This document shows, one piece after another, positions 57,841 to 64,000 of a stretch of DNA of 64,000 nt. Below the pieces are notes generated by a model, which made no database searches, was not told the DNA's origin, and saw only the letters and a program-made list of their open reading frames with translations. The position numbers and the translations under genes are program-made. Each line of letters begins with the position of its first letter. Position 1 is the stretch's first letter. Where the stretch lies: positions 2,719,001-2,783,000 of the forward strand of contig NZ_CP036276.1 of the NCBI RefSeq assembly GCF_007747995.1, written 5' to 3'. This stretch comes from Symmachiella dynata (lineage in GTDB: Bacteria > Planctomycetota > Planctomycetia > Planctomycetales > Planctomycetaceae).

Positions 57841-58887
57841 ATGAACAGCAACCGCAGTCCGCAGCCCGGGGAATTGCCGGGGCCATTCACCATTCCAGCC
57901 GCTTGGCGCGGCGCAGAGCTCTTGCAGCGCGACGACTGGCTGATCGAATTGACCGCCGGCCACATCGGCGAAATCGAAGCGGCGCTCAGCAGTGCGGAAG
58001 CGAGCGGACGTCCCGTTGAGCAGGGGACGATCGCAGAATTCCCGCTGCCCGAGTTAGGACAACTCTTATCCCGCGTCCAAGATCAACTCGAACACGGGTC
58101 GGGCGGGTGCATGATCCGTGGCTTGCCGGTTAAGAAATTCAGCGAAGAACAACTCCGCCGGATCTTCTGGGGCATCGCCCTGCATTTGGGGACACCGGTC
58201 TCGCAGAGCGCCGCGGGAGAACGGATTTTCAGCGTTCGCGATGAGGGTTTCAAAGTTGGCCAACCGCAGGCCCGTGGACCGAATACCAAAAAGCGGCTCA
58301 GCTTCCACACCGATCGTTGCGATGTCATCGGATTCCTCTGCCTGCAACCAGCTGCACAGGGGGGCGACAATCAACTAGTCAGCTCGGTGACGTTGTACAA
58401 CGTAATCCGCGAGAAGCGTCCCGACCTAGCACGGGTGTTGATGCAGCCGTTTTACTACGCGCGGCACAATGTCGATCAGGGCAATGAACTCCCTTATTGC
58501 CGGCAACCAATCTTCGCCTTTCACGAGGGATATTTCGCCGCCGCCTATCTACGCGTATTGATCGACCGCGCCTACGCACTGCCCGAATTACCCGACATGA
58601 CCGACGAACAACACGAAGCGCTGGCCTATTTAGAGGAGACGGCCGCCGACCCACAATTGCACGTCACGTTCCGGCAGCAAGCGGGCGACCTGTTGTTCTT
58701 AAACAACTGGGTCACATTTCATCGCCGCGACGAGTTCCAGGACGCAGAGGAACTGGAATTGCGGCGGCACCTACTAAGAATCTGGCTCGCCGTCCCCAAC
58801 AGCCGCCCCCTCGACCCACTCTTCGAAGCCAACTACGGCGCCACCGCCGCCGGCGCTATCCGTGGCGGGATGAAACCCAAGGGGTGA
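57841..58887 (+). CDS. TauD/TfdA-like Fe(II)/2-oxoglutarate dioxygenase
   Basis: The 348-residue protein has the facial-triad HxD in SFHTDRCDVIGFLCL (about residue 154) and the distal His in VTFHRRDEFQDAEE (about 292). An Arg follows in LRRHLLRIWLA for 2-oxoglutarate binding. The family hydroxylates small acids such as taurine or carnitine precursors; the substrate is unknown. Its last codons (GAIRGGMKPKG) and downstream sequence are duplicated at 59473-59602, on the far side of the next gene. Confidence 0.9.
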   Translation: MNSNRSPQPGELPGPFTIPAAWRGAELLQRDDWLIELTAGHIGEIEAALSSAEASGRPVEQGTIAEFPLPELGQLLSRVQDQLEHGSGGCMIRGLPVKKFSEEQLRRIFWGIALHLGTPVSQSAAGERIFSVRDEGFKVGQPQARGPNTKKRLSFHTDRCDVIGFLCLQPAAQGGDNQLVSSVTLYNVIREKRPDLARVLMQPFYYARHNVDQGNELPYCRQPIFAFHEGYFAAAYLRVLIDRAYALPELPDMTDEQHEALAYLEETAADPQLHVTFRQQAGDLLFLNNWVTFHRRDEFQDAEELELRRHLLRIWLAVPNSRPLDPLFEANYGATAAGAIRGGMKPKG

Positions 58888-59015
58888 AGTTCAGCGACGC
58901 TGCCGCCCAAACGAAAAATGTTTTGCTGCAATATGATCTGCCAGAATCGAGTGATTGCGCGTCGGGCTGCATGCCTATAGTATACAAGTGATACGTTGAT
59001 CATTTTAAAAACAAG
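58850..59015 (+). repeat. TauD-gene 3'-end duplication, parent copy
   Basis: The segment runs from the last 13 codons of the TauD-like gene (GGCGCTATCCGTGGCGGGAT region) through its 3' flank to CAAGTTATGCC. The copy at 59473-59602 keeps CCGTGGCGG, ATGAAACCCAAGGGG, ATCGAGTG and the terminal GTTAT but lacks about 35 bp from the middle. The two copies bracket the zinc-ribbon gene. Confidence 0.7.
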
Positions 59016-59036
59016 TTATGCCACCAAGCTCACTTC

Positions 59037-59414
59037 ATGATACGCTCATGCCCTCAATGTGAAGTCACGCTCAGCAAAGTCTGGTGGCATGGCGACAGCG
59101 AGATGGGGTATTGCAAACACTGCGGAGTATTATCATTAGCAACGGTGTGCGACGTAGCACAAGAAGAGATTGCCTATGAGACGGAGTTTGAAGCGACTGC
59201 GGTCAATGACAATTCCAGTGATTTCCTCCTGCGACTGTCGCGACTCGTCTCAGATTACAATGTCATTCAGTTGAAAAAGATGGAAATAACTTCGAACGAT
59301 CGTCGTATCGTGCCTCTTGGAATTCGGACGAATACGGTTGACCTTCACAGATTCATGGACCGAGTGAATGATCTCCGCCTCACGATTGAACTTCGGCCTG
59401 TCAATGAGGATTGA
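59037..59414 (+). CDS. Small zinc-ribbon protein of unknown function
   Basis: The 125-residue protein starts with a zinc ribbon formed by two CxxC pairs (SCPQCEVTLSKVWW and YCKHCGVLSLA). It continues with an acidic helical region (QEEIAYETEFEATAV). It is the first gene of the cassette-like array and is flanked on both sides by the duplicated TauD 3' end. No family was recognised. GC content and codon choice look lower and less regular than in the housekeeping genes. Confidence 0.6.
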   Translation: MIRSCPQCEVTLSKVWWHGDSEMGYCKHCGVLSLATVCDVAQEEIAYETEFEATAVNDNSSDFLLRLSRLVSDYNVIQLKKMEITSNDRRIVPLGIRTNTVDLHRFMDRVNDLRLTIELRPVNED

Positions 59415-59447
59415 GGCTCACGAATCGGCTATCCACGCCTGCGAACG

Positions 59448-59601
59448 AACTGCGTAACAATCGCATGCACCGCTGCCGGGGCCATCCGTGGCGGCATGAA
59501 ACCCAAGGGGAGAGGTTAAGCGACGATCGAGTGGCTGCGCGTTGGGCTGCGTACCTAACGCCTTCAAGTGAGACGTCGATTAATCTAAAATGACGTTATC
59601 C
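59448..59601 (+). other. attC-like site 1 (disrupted)
   Basis: The 5' half GCGTAACAATCGCATGCACC (near 59453) matches the 5' arm of the other attC-like sites, and GACGTTATCC at 59590-59599 matches the 3' end. Between them lies the copied TauD 3' end in place of a matching 3' arm, so the site is broken. It marks the boundary between the zinc-ribbon gene and the next cassette gene. Confidence 0.5.
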
Positions 59602-59602
59602 A
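59473..59602 (+). repeat. TauD-gene 3'-end duplication, second copy
   Basis: This is the diverged copy of 58850-59015. It keeps GCCATCCGTGGCGGCATGAA in place of the TauD C-terminus and AAACCCAAGGGG, and it ends GACGTTATCC. The left breakpoint falls in CACCGC-GCCGG sequence that is also part of the attC-like 5' arm. Confidence 0.7.
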
Positions 59603-59618
59603 AACCGGAGTTCGCACG

Positions 59619-59990
59619 ATGAATCCGCGAACGGAATCAGACTCCCGCCTCATTGCCTCGCAATGGGCGGCCGAACTACTCGACGCCGATCAGACATGTC
59701 GTTTTATTGTCGTTCGATACGAACGTCGATCGTCGGGTGGCAAATGCTATCGAAAAGATCTTCACGCTGCAGACCAAGCATTGTTTGCTGCCTGCAAAGA
59801 GGGTGATCTACCTGTTGCCGCTGCGATCGCTCAATCTCTATCTCACTACGATGACTCTGGATTCGCATTTGCCGACACCGTTGAGACCTTAACCGAAGCA
59901 CTTATTCCACGCGTTCAGGCTCGGCAAGACTGCTACGATCTTGCTGATTGGGGTGGCGGCGGCGCAGTGCTCACCGTGTGGTCGGATTAA
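59619..59990 (+). CDS. Cassette-borne hypothetical protein
   Basis: The 123-residue protein starts NPRTESDSRLIASQWAAELL. It contains RFIVVRYERRSSGGKCYR and ends YDLADWGGGGAVLTVWSD. No family was recognised. It looks soluble, with alternating helix and strand. The start lies 20 bp after GACGTTATCC, and an attC-like foldback begins 3 bp after the stop codon, the tight layout of integron cassettes. Confidence 0.6.
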   Translation: MNPRTESDSRLIASQWAAELLDADQTCRFIVVRYERRSSGGKCYRKDLHAADQALFAACKEGDLPVAAAIAQSLSHYDDSGFAFADTVETLTEALIPRVQARQDCYDLADWGGGGAVLTVWSD

Positions 59991-59992
59991 AC

Positions 59993-60088
59993 GGCGGAAC
60001 ACCACGAATTGCACCGAAGCACGCGATTAAGGTAAATTGGCTATGACAACGTTCACCACGCGTGCCCGGTGAATTCAACCGTTCCGCC
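59993..60088 (+). other. attC-like recombination site 2
   Basis: The outer arms GGCGGAAC (59993-60000) and GTTCCGCC (60081-60088) are perfect. Inside, GAATTGCACCG pairs with CGGTGAATTC, leaving an extra G unpaired, like the extrahelical bases of attC. GCACGCG then pairs with CGCGTGC. The loop is about 35 nt. Length (96 bp), asymmetry and position directly after a stop fit an integron attC. No integrase gene is in the window. Confidence 0.65.
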
Positions 60089-60105
60089 AGAGCATATCTA
60101 GATTC

Positions 60106-60708
60106 ATGCCTCAACCCGATCCAGCAAGTATCAAGACCTTTGCATCGCCGAAAGATCTCGGCCGGTGGCTCGAGGTGCATCACGCCACCGAAAGTGAATT
60201 GTGGGTGAAGATCTTCAAGAAGAAGTCTGGGATTCCGAGCGTGACTTGGGACGATGTCGTGATTGAGACGCTGTGCTGGGGCTGGATTGACGGCATCAAG
60301 AAGTCAATCGATGACCAAGCCTATCTCCAGCGGGTCACTCCCAGAAAAACGCGAAGCAACTGGTCAAAAAGGAACAGAGAGCATGCGGAGCGTTTGATCA
60401 GCGAGGGCCGGATGAGGGAGTCAGGACTCGTGCATGTTCATGCCGCCCAAGCGGATGGCCGGTGGGAGAACGCCTATACGGCCAGTGAAATGAAAGTACC
60501 AGCGGATTTCCTAGCAGCACTGCAGAGCAATCCGCAGGCGAAACAGTTTTTTGAAACGCTCAATAAATCGAGCCGTTATGTCATCGCCTACGGATTGACA
60601 AGTGCGAAGAAATCCGAAACCAGACAGAGGCGATTTGAAAAATTCATGAACATGCTAGCCTGCGAAGAAAAGCCGGACGTTGGCTTCAAAAAGACGAAAA
60701 AAGCATGA
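60106..60708 (+). CDS. YdeI/OmpD-associated family protein
   Basis: The 200-residue protein matches the YdeI/OmdA family: TFASPKDLGRWLEVHHATESELWVKIFKK, then VIETLCWGWIDGIKKSIDD and YLQRVTPRKTRSNWSKRN. The C-terminal domain carries VPADFLAALQSNPQAKQFFETL with SRYVIAYGLTSAKKSETRQRR. The function is unknown; the family occurs widely in mobile gene pools and some members are linked to peptide or metal resistance. It sits between two attC-like sites. Confidence 0.85.
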   Translation: MPQPDPASIKTFASPKDLGRWLEVHHATESELWVKIFKKKSGIPSVTWDDVVIETLCWGWIDGIKKSIDDQAYLQRVTPRKTRSNWSKRNREHAERLISEGRMRESGLVHVHAAQADGRWENAYTASEMKVPADFLAALQSNPQAKQFFETLNKSSRYVIAYGLTSAKKSETRQRRFEKFMNMLACEEKPDVGFKKTKKA

Positions 60709-60710
60709 TA

Positions 60711-60799
60711 ATGCAATGCGTTGCATAGGAGCTGCGGGCCGCGCGGGGTCTAAATTCAATGTCGTTCGCCGCGGCCCGGTGAACGAGGACGTTCTGCGG
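60711..60799 (+). other. attC-like recombination site 3 (5' core decayed)
   Basis: The 5' arm is GCAATGCGTTGCATAGGAGC then TGCGGGCCGCG. The 3' arm is CGCGGCCCGGTGAACGAGGACGTTC in two parts, CGCGGCCCGGTG and AACGAGGACGTTCTGCG, ending at 60799. GGGCCGCG pairs with CGCGGCCC. The 5' core, expected as CGCAGAAC, is degraded. It follows the YdeI-like stop by 2 bp. Confidence 0.6.
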
Positions 60800-60815
60800 T
60801 AAGGTCGCGTCTCAT

Positions 60816-61451
60816 ATGGCTCGTGAAAAATCTCCAGCACAAACACGTTTCGACGACATCATCAAAAGTGCGGTGACATCGGTCCTTAAACCACTGGGAT
60901 TCCGCAAGTCCGCGCTAAACTTTCATCGCCGCCACAATGACGTCGTTCAGGTTGTCAACTTTCAATCCAGCCACAGTTCGTCCTGGGACGAGAAGCTATT
61001 CTACATCAACGTTGGCCTTGCGTTCGACGCTGTTTGCCAACTGGCCAGTATCGAGATCCTCGAAAAGCCCAAAGAATACGAATGCGATTCCCGGGGGACG
61101 CGAGAGCGTCTCGAAAGACTCTTGGACAATGTGCCTGACCGATGGTCAGTACGCGCCAATGAGGATTCGAGTCCCATTGCCGAGCACCTGAATTCGGCGA
61201 TTGAACAACTGGCCAAAGACCTTGAGTCAATTGACGGCCTTCAGGCATACCGCACTCATCGGTGGTTTAATCAGTTTCGCCCAAAGCCAGTGAATGCCCA
61301 GATCCTCTACATCCTGGGTGATCTGGATGGCTCGTGGAACGAAGTGACTCAACTCTGTGAACACTTCGCTGATCGGCAGGCGATCAATCAGCCGAAATGG
61401 TGGATCGAAGAATTGGGACTTACAAAACTTGCGGCAAAGTGCTGTCCATAG
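60816..61451 (+). CDS. DUF4304 family protein
   Basis: The 211-residue protein starts EKSPAQTRFDDIIKSAVTSV. It then has LKPLGFRKSALNFHRRHNDVVQVVNFQSS, the opening of DUF4304 domains, and FYINVGLAFDAVC. The C-terminal part (LYILGDLDGSWNEVTQLC) is helical. DUF4304 proteins are soluble, of unknown function, and frequent in cassette and toxin-immunity settings. It lies between attC-like sites 3 and 4. Confidence 0.82.
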   Translation: MAREKSPAQTRFDDIIKSAVTSVLKPLGFRKSALNFHRRHNDVVQVVNFQSSHSSSWDEKLFYINVGLAFDAVCQLASIEILEKPKEYECDSRGTRERLERLLDNVPDRWSVRANEDSSPIAEHLNSAIEQLAKDLESIDGLQAYRTHRWFNQFRPKPVNAQILYILGDLDGSWNEVTQLCEHFADRQAINQPKWWIEELGLTKLAAKCCP

Positions 61452-61454
61452 AAC

Positions 61455-61508
61455 CGCCTAACAATCCGCTGCACCGGAGCCGCAAGCCGGTGAACGGGGA
61501 CGTTATCT
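61455..61508 (+). other. attC-like recombination site 4
   Basis: The best-formed short site: GCCTAACAATCCGCTGCACC then GGAGCCGCAAG, then CCGGTGAACGGGGACGTTATC. TAAC pairs with GTTA, and GCACCGG pairs with CCGGTG, leaving extra bases on the 5' arm. The 54-bp length matches short attC sites of 57-60 bp. It starts 3-4 bp after the DUF4304 stop. Confidence 0.72.
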
Positions 61509-61529
61509 ACCACAGACTCAGGACGTGTC

Positions 61530-61658
61530 ATGGATGAAAGCTCGTTGATCGCAGCGCTTAAGGAATCCCCATTTCACCAAAATCTTCTTGTGTTCCCGGG
61601 CGCAGCAGCAGACAATCATCAATTAGTCAGGTGCCTGAGAAGATGCATAAGCGAATGA
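61530..61658 (+). pseudogene. Short truncated cassette ORF
   Basis: The ATG at 61530, 22 bp after attC-like site 4, opens a 42-codon frame. It starts MDESSLIAALKESPFHQNLL, then VFPGAAADNHQLVRCLRRC, and stops at 61656. The N-terminus looks like the beginning of a real soluble protein, but the product is too short and no family was recognised. A segment overlapping its end (61629-61665) resembles the sequence at 62671-62710. Probably a gene fragment. Confidence 0.45.
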
Positions 61659-61733
61659 TTGCCCCTGATGTGACGACAATGAGGAAGCCAAAACCCCGTT
61701 AGCCAAATATCGTAATTTCAGAGCAACAGTCAT

Positions 61734-62285
61734 ATGTCAGACTTCAGTGATTTACCGCAGAATCGCCGCGAGACAGCCATACCACCTCGACGGTCGCGTG
61801 CGATTTGGTGGCTCTTGGGTGGGGGCGCTGCCGTCACGTTTCTTTGTTGCGGCGGCGTCATTGCATGCATTGCCTATCTGGGGGTCTTCGCTCCAGAAAC
61901 ATCCGTCTATACCGGCAACCGAATTCCGTCTCAATTCTTGCAGACAATCGAAAGCGTCGGCGCTTTGGACGATGGTGAGACAATTCTCTTTTTCTATTCC
62001 GACGGCATCACGGACATTCGCAATGGTTTCTACTTTGTCAGCGATAAAAAAGTCGTCATCTATTTGCAGGCTGCCCCCGATACGCCACTGACAAAAATCC
62101 CGTTTGAAGACATTCGTGAGGTCGAACTCTATCGAAACGAGTCATTTTTTGAGGACAGCGAAATCACGCTTTCCTTAGAAGACGGCCAGGTGCTCTCGTT
62201 CCCGGTTTCAAGTGAATTCGATCGTGATCAAAAGTTCTTCGAGGCGATCAAAGACCGTACGGACAAGGCATCCAAGAGTCAGTAA
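61734..62285 (+). CDS. Single-pass membrane protein of unknown function
   Basis: The 183-residue protein has a basic N-terminus with Pro/Arg (PPRRSRAIWW) and one membrane segment (LLGGGAAVTFLCCGGVIACI). A beta-rich domain follows: DGETILFFYSDGITDIRNGF, YFVSDKKVVIYLQAA and IPFEDIREVELYRNESFFED, reminiscent of PH-like (bPH) folds. No family can be named. The stretch before it, including CCCCGTTAGCC near 61695, may hold another decayed cassette boundary. Confidence 0.62.
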   Translation: MSDFSDLPQNRRETAIPPRRSRAIWWLLGGGAAVTFLCCGGVIACIAYLGVFAPETSVYTGNRIPSQFLQTIESVGALDDGETILFFYSDGITDIRNGFYFVSDKKVVIYLQAAPDTPLTKIPFEDIREVELYRNESFFEDSEITLSLEDGQVLSFPVSSEFDRDQKFFEAIKDRTDKASKSQ

Positions 62286-62335
62286 GTGTCGGCCAACCAG
62301 GCAAGGACGCAAGACAGTCACAACCACGCGCCCTC

Positions 62336-62506
62336 GTGACTAACGATCCCAGCGAATTTGTATCACCACCGTATCGGCCGGGCGAGGTTTTTGGCAATGT
62401 CACATACCGACCGGATTCTCAGACCAAATGGGGTCTAACGGACGAAAGTCTAGGGAGTGGCCAGATGAAAGAGGAAATCACTGCTTTGAGTCAGTCCCGC
62501 GATTGA
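62336..62506 (+). pseudogene. 5' fragment of a duplicated gene
   Basis: The GTG at 62336 opens a 56-codon frame reading TNDPSEFVSPPYRPGEVFG, NVTYRPDSQTKWGLTDES and LGSGQMKEEITALSQSRD, then TGA. The WGLTDESLGSGQM part matches WSLTDETLGSGQM at 63654-63689, in frame with the CDS at the window end. This looks like the start of a paralogue that lost its body. Confidence 0.55.
62433..62480 (+). repeat. Direct repeat of a gene 5' region, copy 1
   Basis: GTCTAACGGACGAAAGTCTA and GGGAGTGGCCAGATGA recur at 63655-63702 with one change in the first part, followed by a shared GAGxAAATCACTG. The copies bracket the zinc-finger membrane protein gene. Confidence 0.75.
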
Positions 62507-62518
62507 AGATATTTGTGC

Positions 62519-62570
62519 TGGGGGCAAGCGATAGGGTGCAGCGAGGTTCGGCCGAAGCCTCGCCCTCCCA
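62519..62570 (-). repeat. Foldback repeat, family R1 (half-copy)
   Basis: Read on the minus strand, this contains GGGAGGGCGAGGCTTCGGCC, then GCTGCACCCTATCGCTTGCC. It matches the left half of the element at 51830-51941. The right half is missing, so it is a truncated copy. Confidence 0.7.
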
Positions 62571-62760
62571 GTTTGAAAACAAGCCCTCAGCTGCAAACTA
62601 ACCGGAGATCAGTGTTTCGGCGAATCATTCTTGCATCCCCAACGAGAGAGTCGGATAATCAGGCGAATATGACGTGTCTGAGAAGACGCACAACCGGATG
62701 GTCACTCCTCTCTTTACGGCACTTTGTCTGCCAAAACACTGTTGTCCGCTCGAAAATAAC

Positions 62761-63435
62761 ATGCATTGCCCATCCTGCGAAACTCCTTTGGAACGCTCGT
62801 TGTTTCAGGGAGTAACCATCGACAGTTGCACCACATGCGACGGAATGTGGTTCGACCCTGACGAACTTCGTACTGCCCTCCAGCGGGCAACCTCGCCGCC
62901 GCCCGCTGGACCAAAATCACAAATCAACGCAACGCCCCTGCCGTGCCCGAAATGTCAGACTGAGATGCCTGTCGTTGATTACGCATACCACTCGGGAATC
63001 GATATCAACCGCTGCAACCGTTGTTTGGGAGTCTGGCTTTCACGCGGCCAATTCGATCAGATTGCGCAATATGGTGTGGGCACCCCGACCGTCAATCGAT
63101 TGGCTGCGAACCACATCGATATCATCAAAGACGCCAACCGAAGGCTATTCGGTCGCGAACTGCTCCGCTCCCGTTTTGTTTCTGGTTTTGTCGCCGTCCT
63201 CTACTTGGTGAGCGCGCTTGTTTTTGGCACCCCTGAGGTCGCTCTGAAGTTGGTCCGCTTCTTGCTGTTACCCCTCTTGTGCATTTGGTTCGCGGATGGA
63301 ATTGGCAACCTCACCGGCATTTCATTAGGCCTTGGGCGGCCAGTCATCACCGAGAAGACGCCCGGCGACTTTGTTGCAATTGGCGGCTGGCTGTTGATGC
63401 TTTGTCCTGCCTTTGTGGCGCTTGTTGCTTGGTAA
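62761..63435 (+). CDS. TFIIB-type zinc-finger membrane protein
   Basis: The ATG at 62761 begins MHCPSCETPLERSLFQGVTI, then DSCTTCDGMWFDPDELRTAL. This is a TFIIB-type zinc-finger domain (CxxC, CxxC, GxWxDxxEL). A second finger follows (PCPKCQTEMPVVDYA, INRCNRCLGVWLSRGQFDQI). Three hydrophobic segments end the protein: FVAVLYLVSALVFG, VRFLLLPLLCIWFAD and GGWLLMLCPAFVALVAW. Length from this start is 224 residues. A longer frame begins with a GTG at 62674; similarity of that upstream part to 61629-61665 leaves the start uncertain. Function unknown. Confidence 0.75.
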   Translation: MHCPSCETPLERSLFQGVTIDSCTTCDGMWFDPDELRTALQRATSPPPAGPKSQINATPLPCPKCQTEMPVVDYAYHSGIDINRCNRCLGVWLSRGQFDQIAQYGVGTPTVNRLAANHIDIIKDANRRLFGRELLRSRFVSGFVAVLYLVSALVFGTPEVALKLVRFLLLPLLCIWFADGIGNLTGISLGLGRPVITEKTPGDFVAIGGWLLMLCPAFVALVAW

Positions 63436-63654
63436 CGACGGACAACATGACTTTACGCAAGGTCCCTTCGGGATCATCTTTGCTCTTTTGCAGCGGACGA
63501 TCACGATGGTACACTGCTTGGGAATTCAGTGGGACTCGCTTCGGTTGCGGCGGTGACGTAAAAACTTCCCGTTCGATGGCTGGTCGTTGTGATCTTCAAC
63601 AACCGGCAGGCGAGCGCGTCCTGTCGCGACGCGAGTTGAATTCTTCGGCATGGA

Positions 63655-63702
63655 GTCTAACGGACGAAACTCTAGGGAGTGGCCAGATGAGTGAGAAAAT
63701 CA
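63655..63702 (+). repeat. Direct repeat of a gene 5' region, copy 2
   Basis: Partner of 62433-62480: GTCTAACGGACGAAACTCTA then GGGAGTGGCCAGATGA. It directly covers the ribosome site (GGGAG) and start codon of the CDS that runs off the window end. Confidence 0.75.
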
Positions 63703-64000
63703 CTGTCGAACTTGACTCGAAGTGGGAGCGCCGCGTGAACTCACCGCTATTCTGGGTAGTGTCAGCACTAACCGGCGTCTCGATAACCTATGCCCCGTTT
63801 TACCTCCATTGGGCTGGCCAAGGCGGTGATTCCGAATCTTCAGGGTGGCTGGTTCCGGCCTGCTTTGCCGTCATCTACTTGGTTCCACTCTTTTACATCA
63901 AACTTGGCGCTGAAGTCATCAAATCGATTCATGCAAAACGGGATCAAGACAAAGTCGACTGGTTTCCCTTGATGATGAATCGCCTTGGTCGTTTGTTTCG
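63687..64000 (+). CDS. Membrane protein, truncated by window end
   Basis: The ATG at 63687 follows GGGAG by 9 bp and opens a frame that is still open at 64000. The visible 104 residues read SEKITVELDSKWERRVNSPL, then two membrane segments (FWVVSALTGVSITYAPFYLHW and WLVPACFAVIYLVPLFYIKLG) and a charged stretch (SIHAKRDQDKVDW). The frame is also open upstream to an ATG at 63447, but the duplicated 5' region supports 63687. Family unknown. Confidence 0.6.
   Translation, partial: MSEKITVELDSKWERRVNSPLFWVVSALTGVSITYAPFYLHWAGQGGDSESSGWLVPACFAVIYLVPLFYIKLGAEVIKSIHAKRDQDKVDWFPLMMNRLGRLF

Noticed and set aside
1-64000. tRNA, rRNA, tmRNA, RNase P and CRISPR features
   Set aside because: Scanned by eye for TpsiC-arm signatures, conserved core words and spaced direct repeats. 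Nothing reached a level worth listing; a covariance search would be needed to exclude weak cases.

Overview
The window looks like a chromosomal segment from a planctomycete (Planctomycetota, probably Planctomycetales). The evidence is a large PVC-type membrane-bound dehydrogenase with a C-terminal c-type haem motif, a Tat-exported DUF1501 protein, several Gfo/Idh/MocA proteins, a DUF3604 protein, an RTX-like protein carrying the planctomycete 'LEDRRLMA' N-terminal motif, weak or absent Shine-Dalgarno sequences at many starts, and abundant foldback repeats between genes. No rRNA, tRNA or CRISPR was recognised.

Layout. 1-6.7 kb: a histidine phosphatase, an M50 protease, a toxin-antitoxin pair whose toxin has a nonsense codon at codon 4, two Gfo/Idh/MocA oxidoreductases, and a zeta-like kinase with a small overlapping partner. 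6.9-12.4 kb: the PVC dehydrogenase, queA and a GT4 glycosyltransferase. 12.5-18.7 kb: a shortened dcw (division and cell wall) cluster: triple MraZ box, mraZ, rsmH, an acidic LysM membrane protein, an FtsL-like protein and ftsI. 19.3-24.4 kb: a thiamine-binding protein, a flavin reductase, glcD, glcE and a transporter. 24.7-40.8 kb: a Ser/Thr kinase, a CPBP protease, a GspE-like ATPase that has lost its Walker residues, an FAD oxidoreductase, the DUF3604 protein, an RDD protein, a hybrid histidine kinase, DUF1501, and a thioesterase/SRPBCC pair.

41-45.4 kb is an RHS polymorphic-toxin graveyard. A truncated RHS core is followed by a small immunity-like gene. Next comes an RHS-lipase effector split by a 957-bp IS5-like element with 15-bp inverted repeats and a 9-bp target duplication. 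Removing the IS restores one open frame that ends in a lipase-like His motif. An ankyrin lipoprotein, the likely immunity protein, follows. A 430-bp direct repeat carrying RHS core sequence lies on both sides of this module.

45.5-52.9 kb holds polyprenyl-phosphate sugar genes (two GT39, two GT2, one PAP2) and three tandem copies of a small membrane protein. 53-58.9 kb: a large spermidine-synthase-like membrane protein, the RTX-like protein and a TauD-like dioxygenase. 58.9-64 kb is a patchwork of small genes separated by attC-like foldback sites (best at 59993-60088 and 61455-61508). It looks like an integron cassette array without an integrase in view, followed by duplicated gene fragments and a CDS cut by the window end.

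All calls come from reading the sequence; no database search was run.
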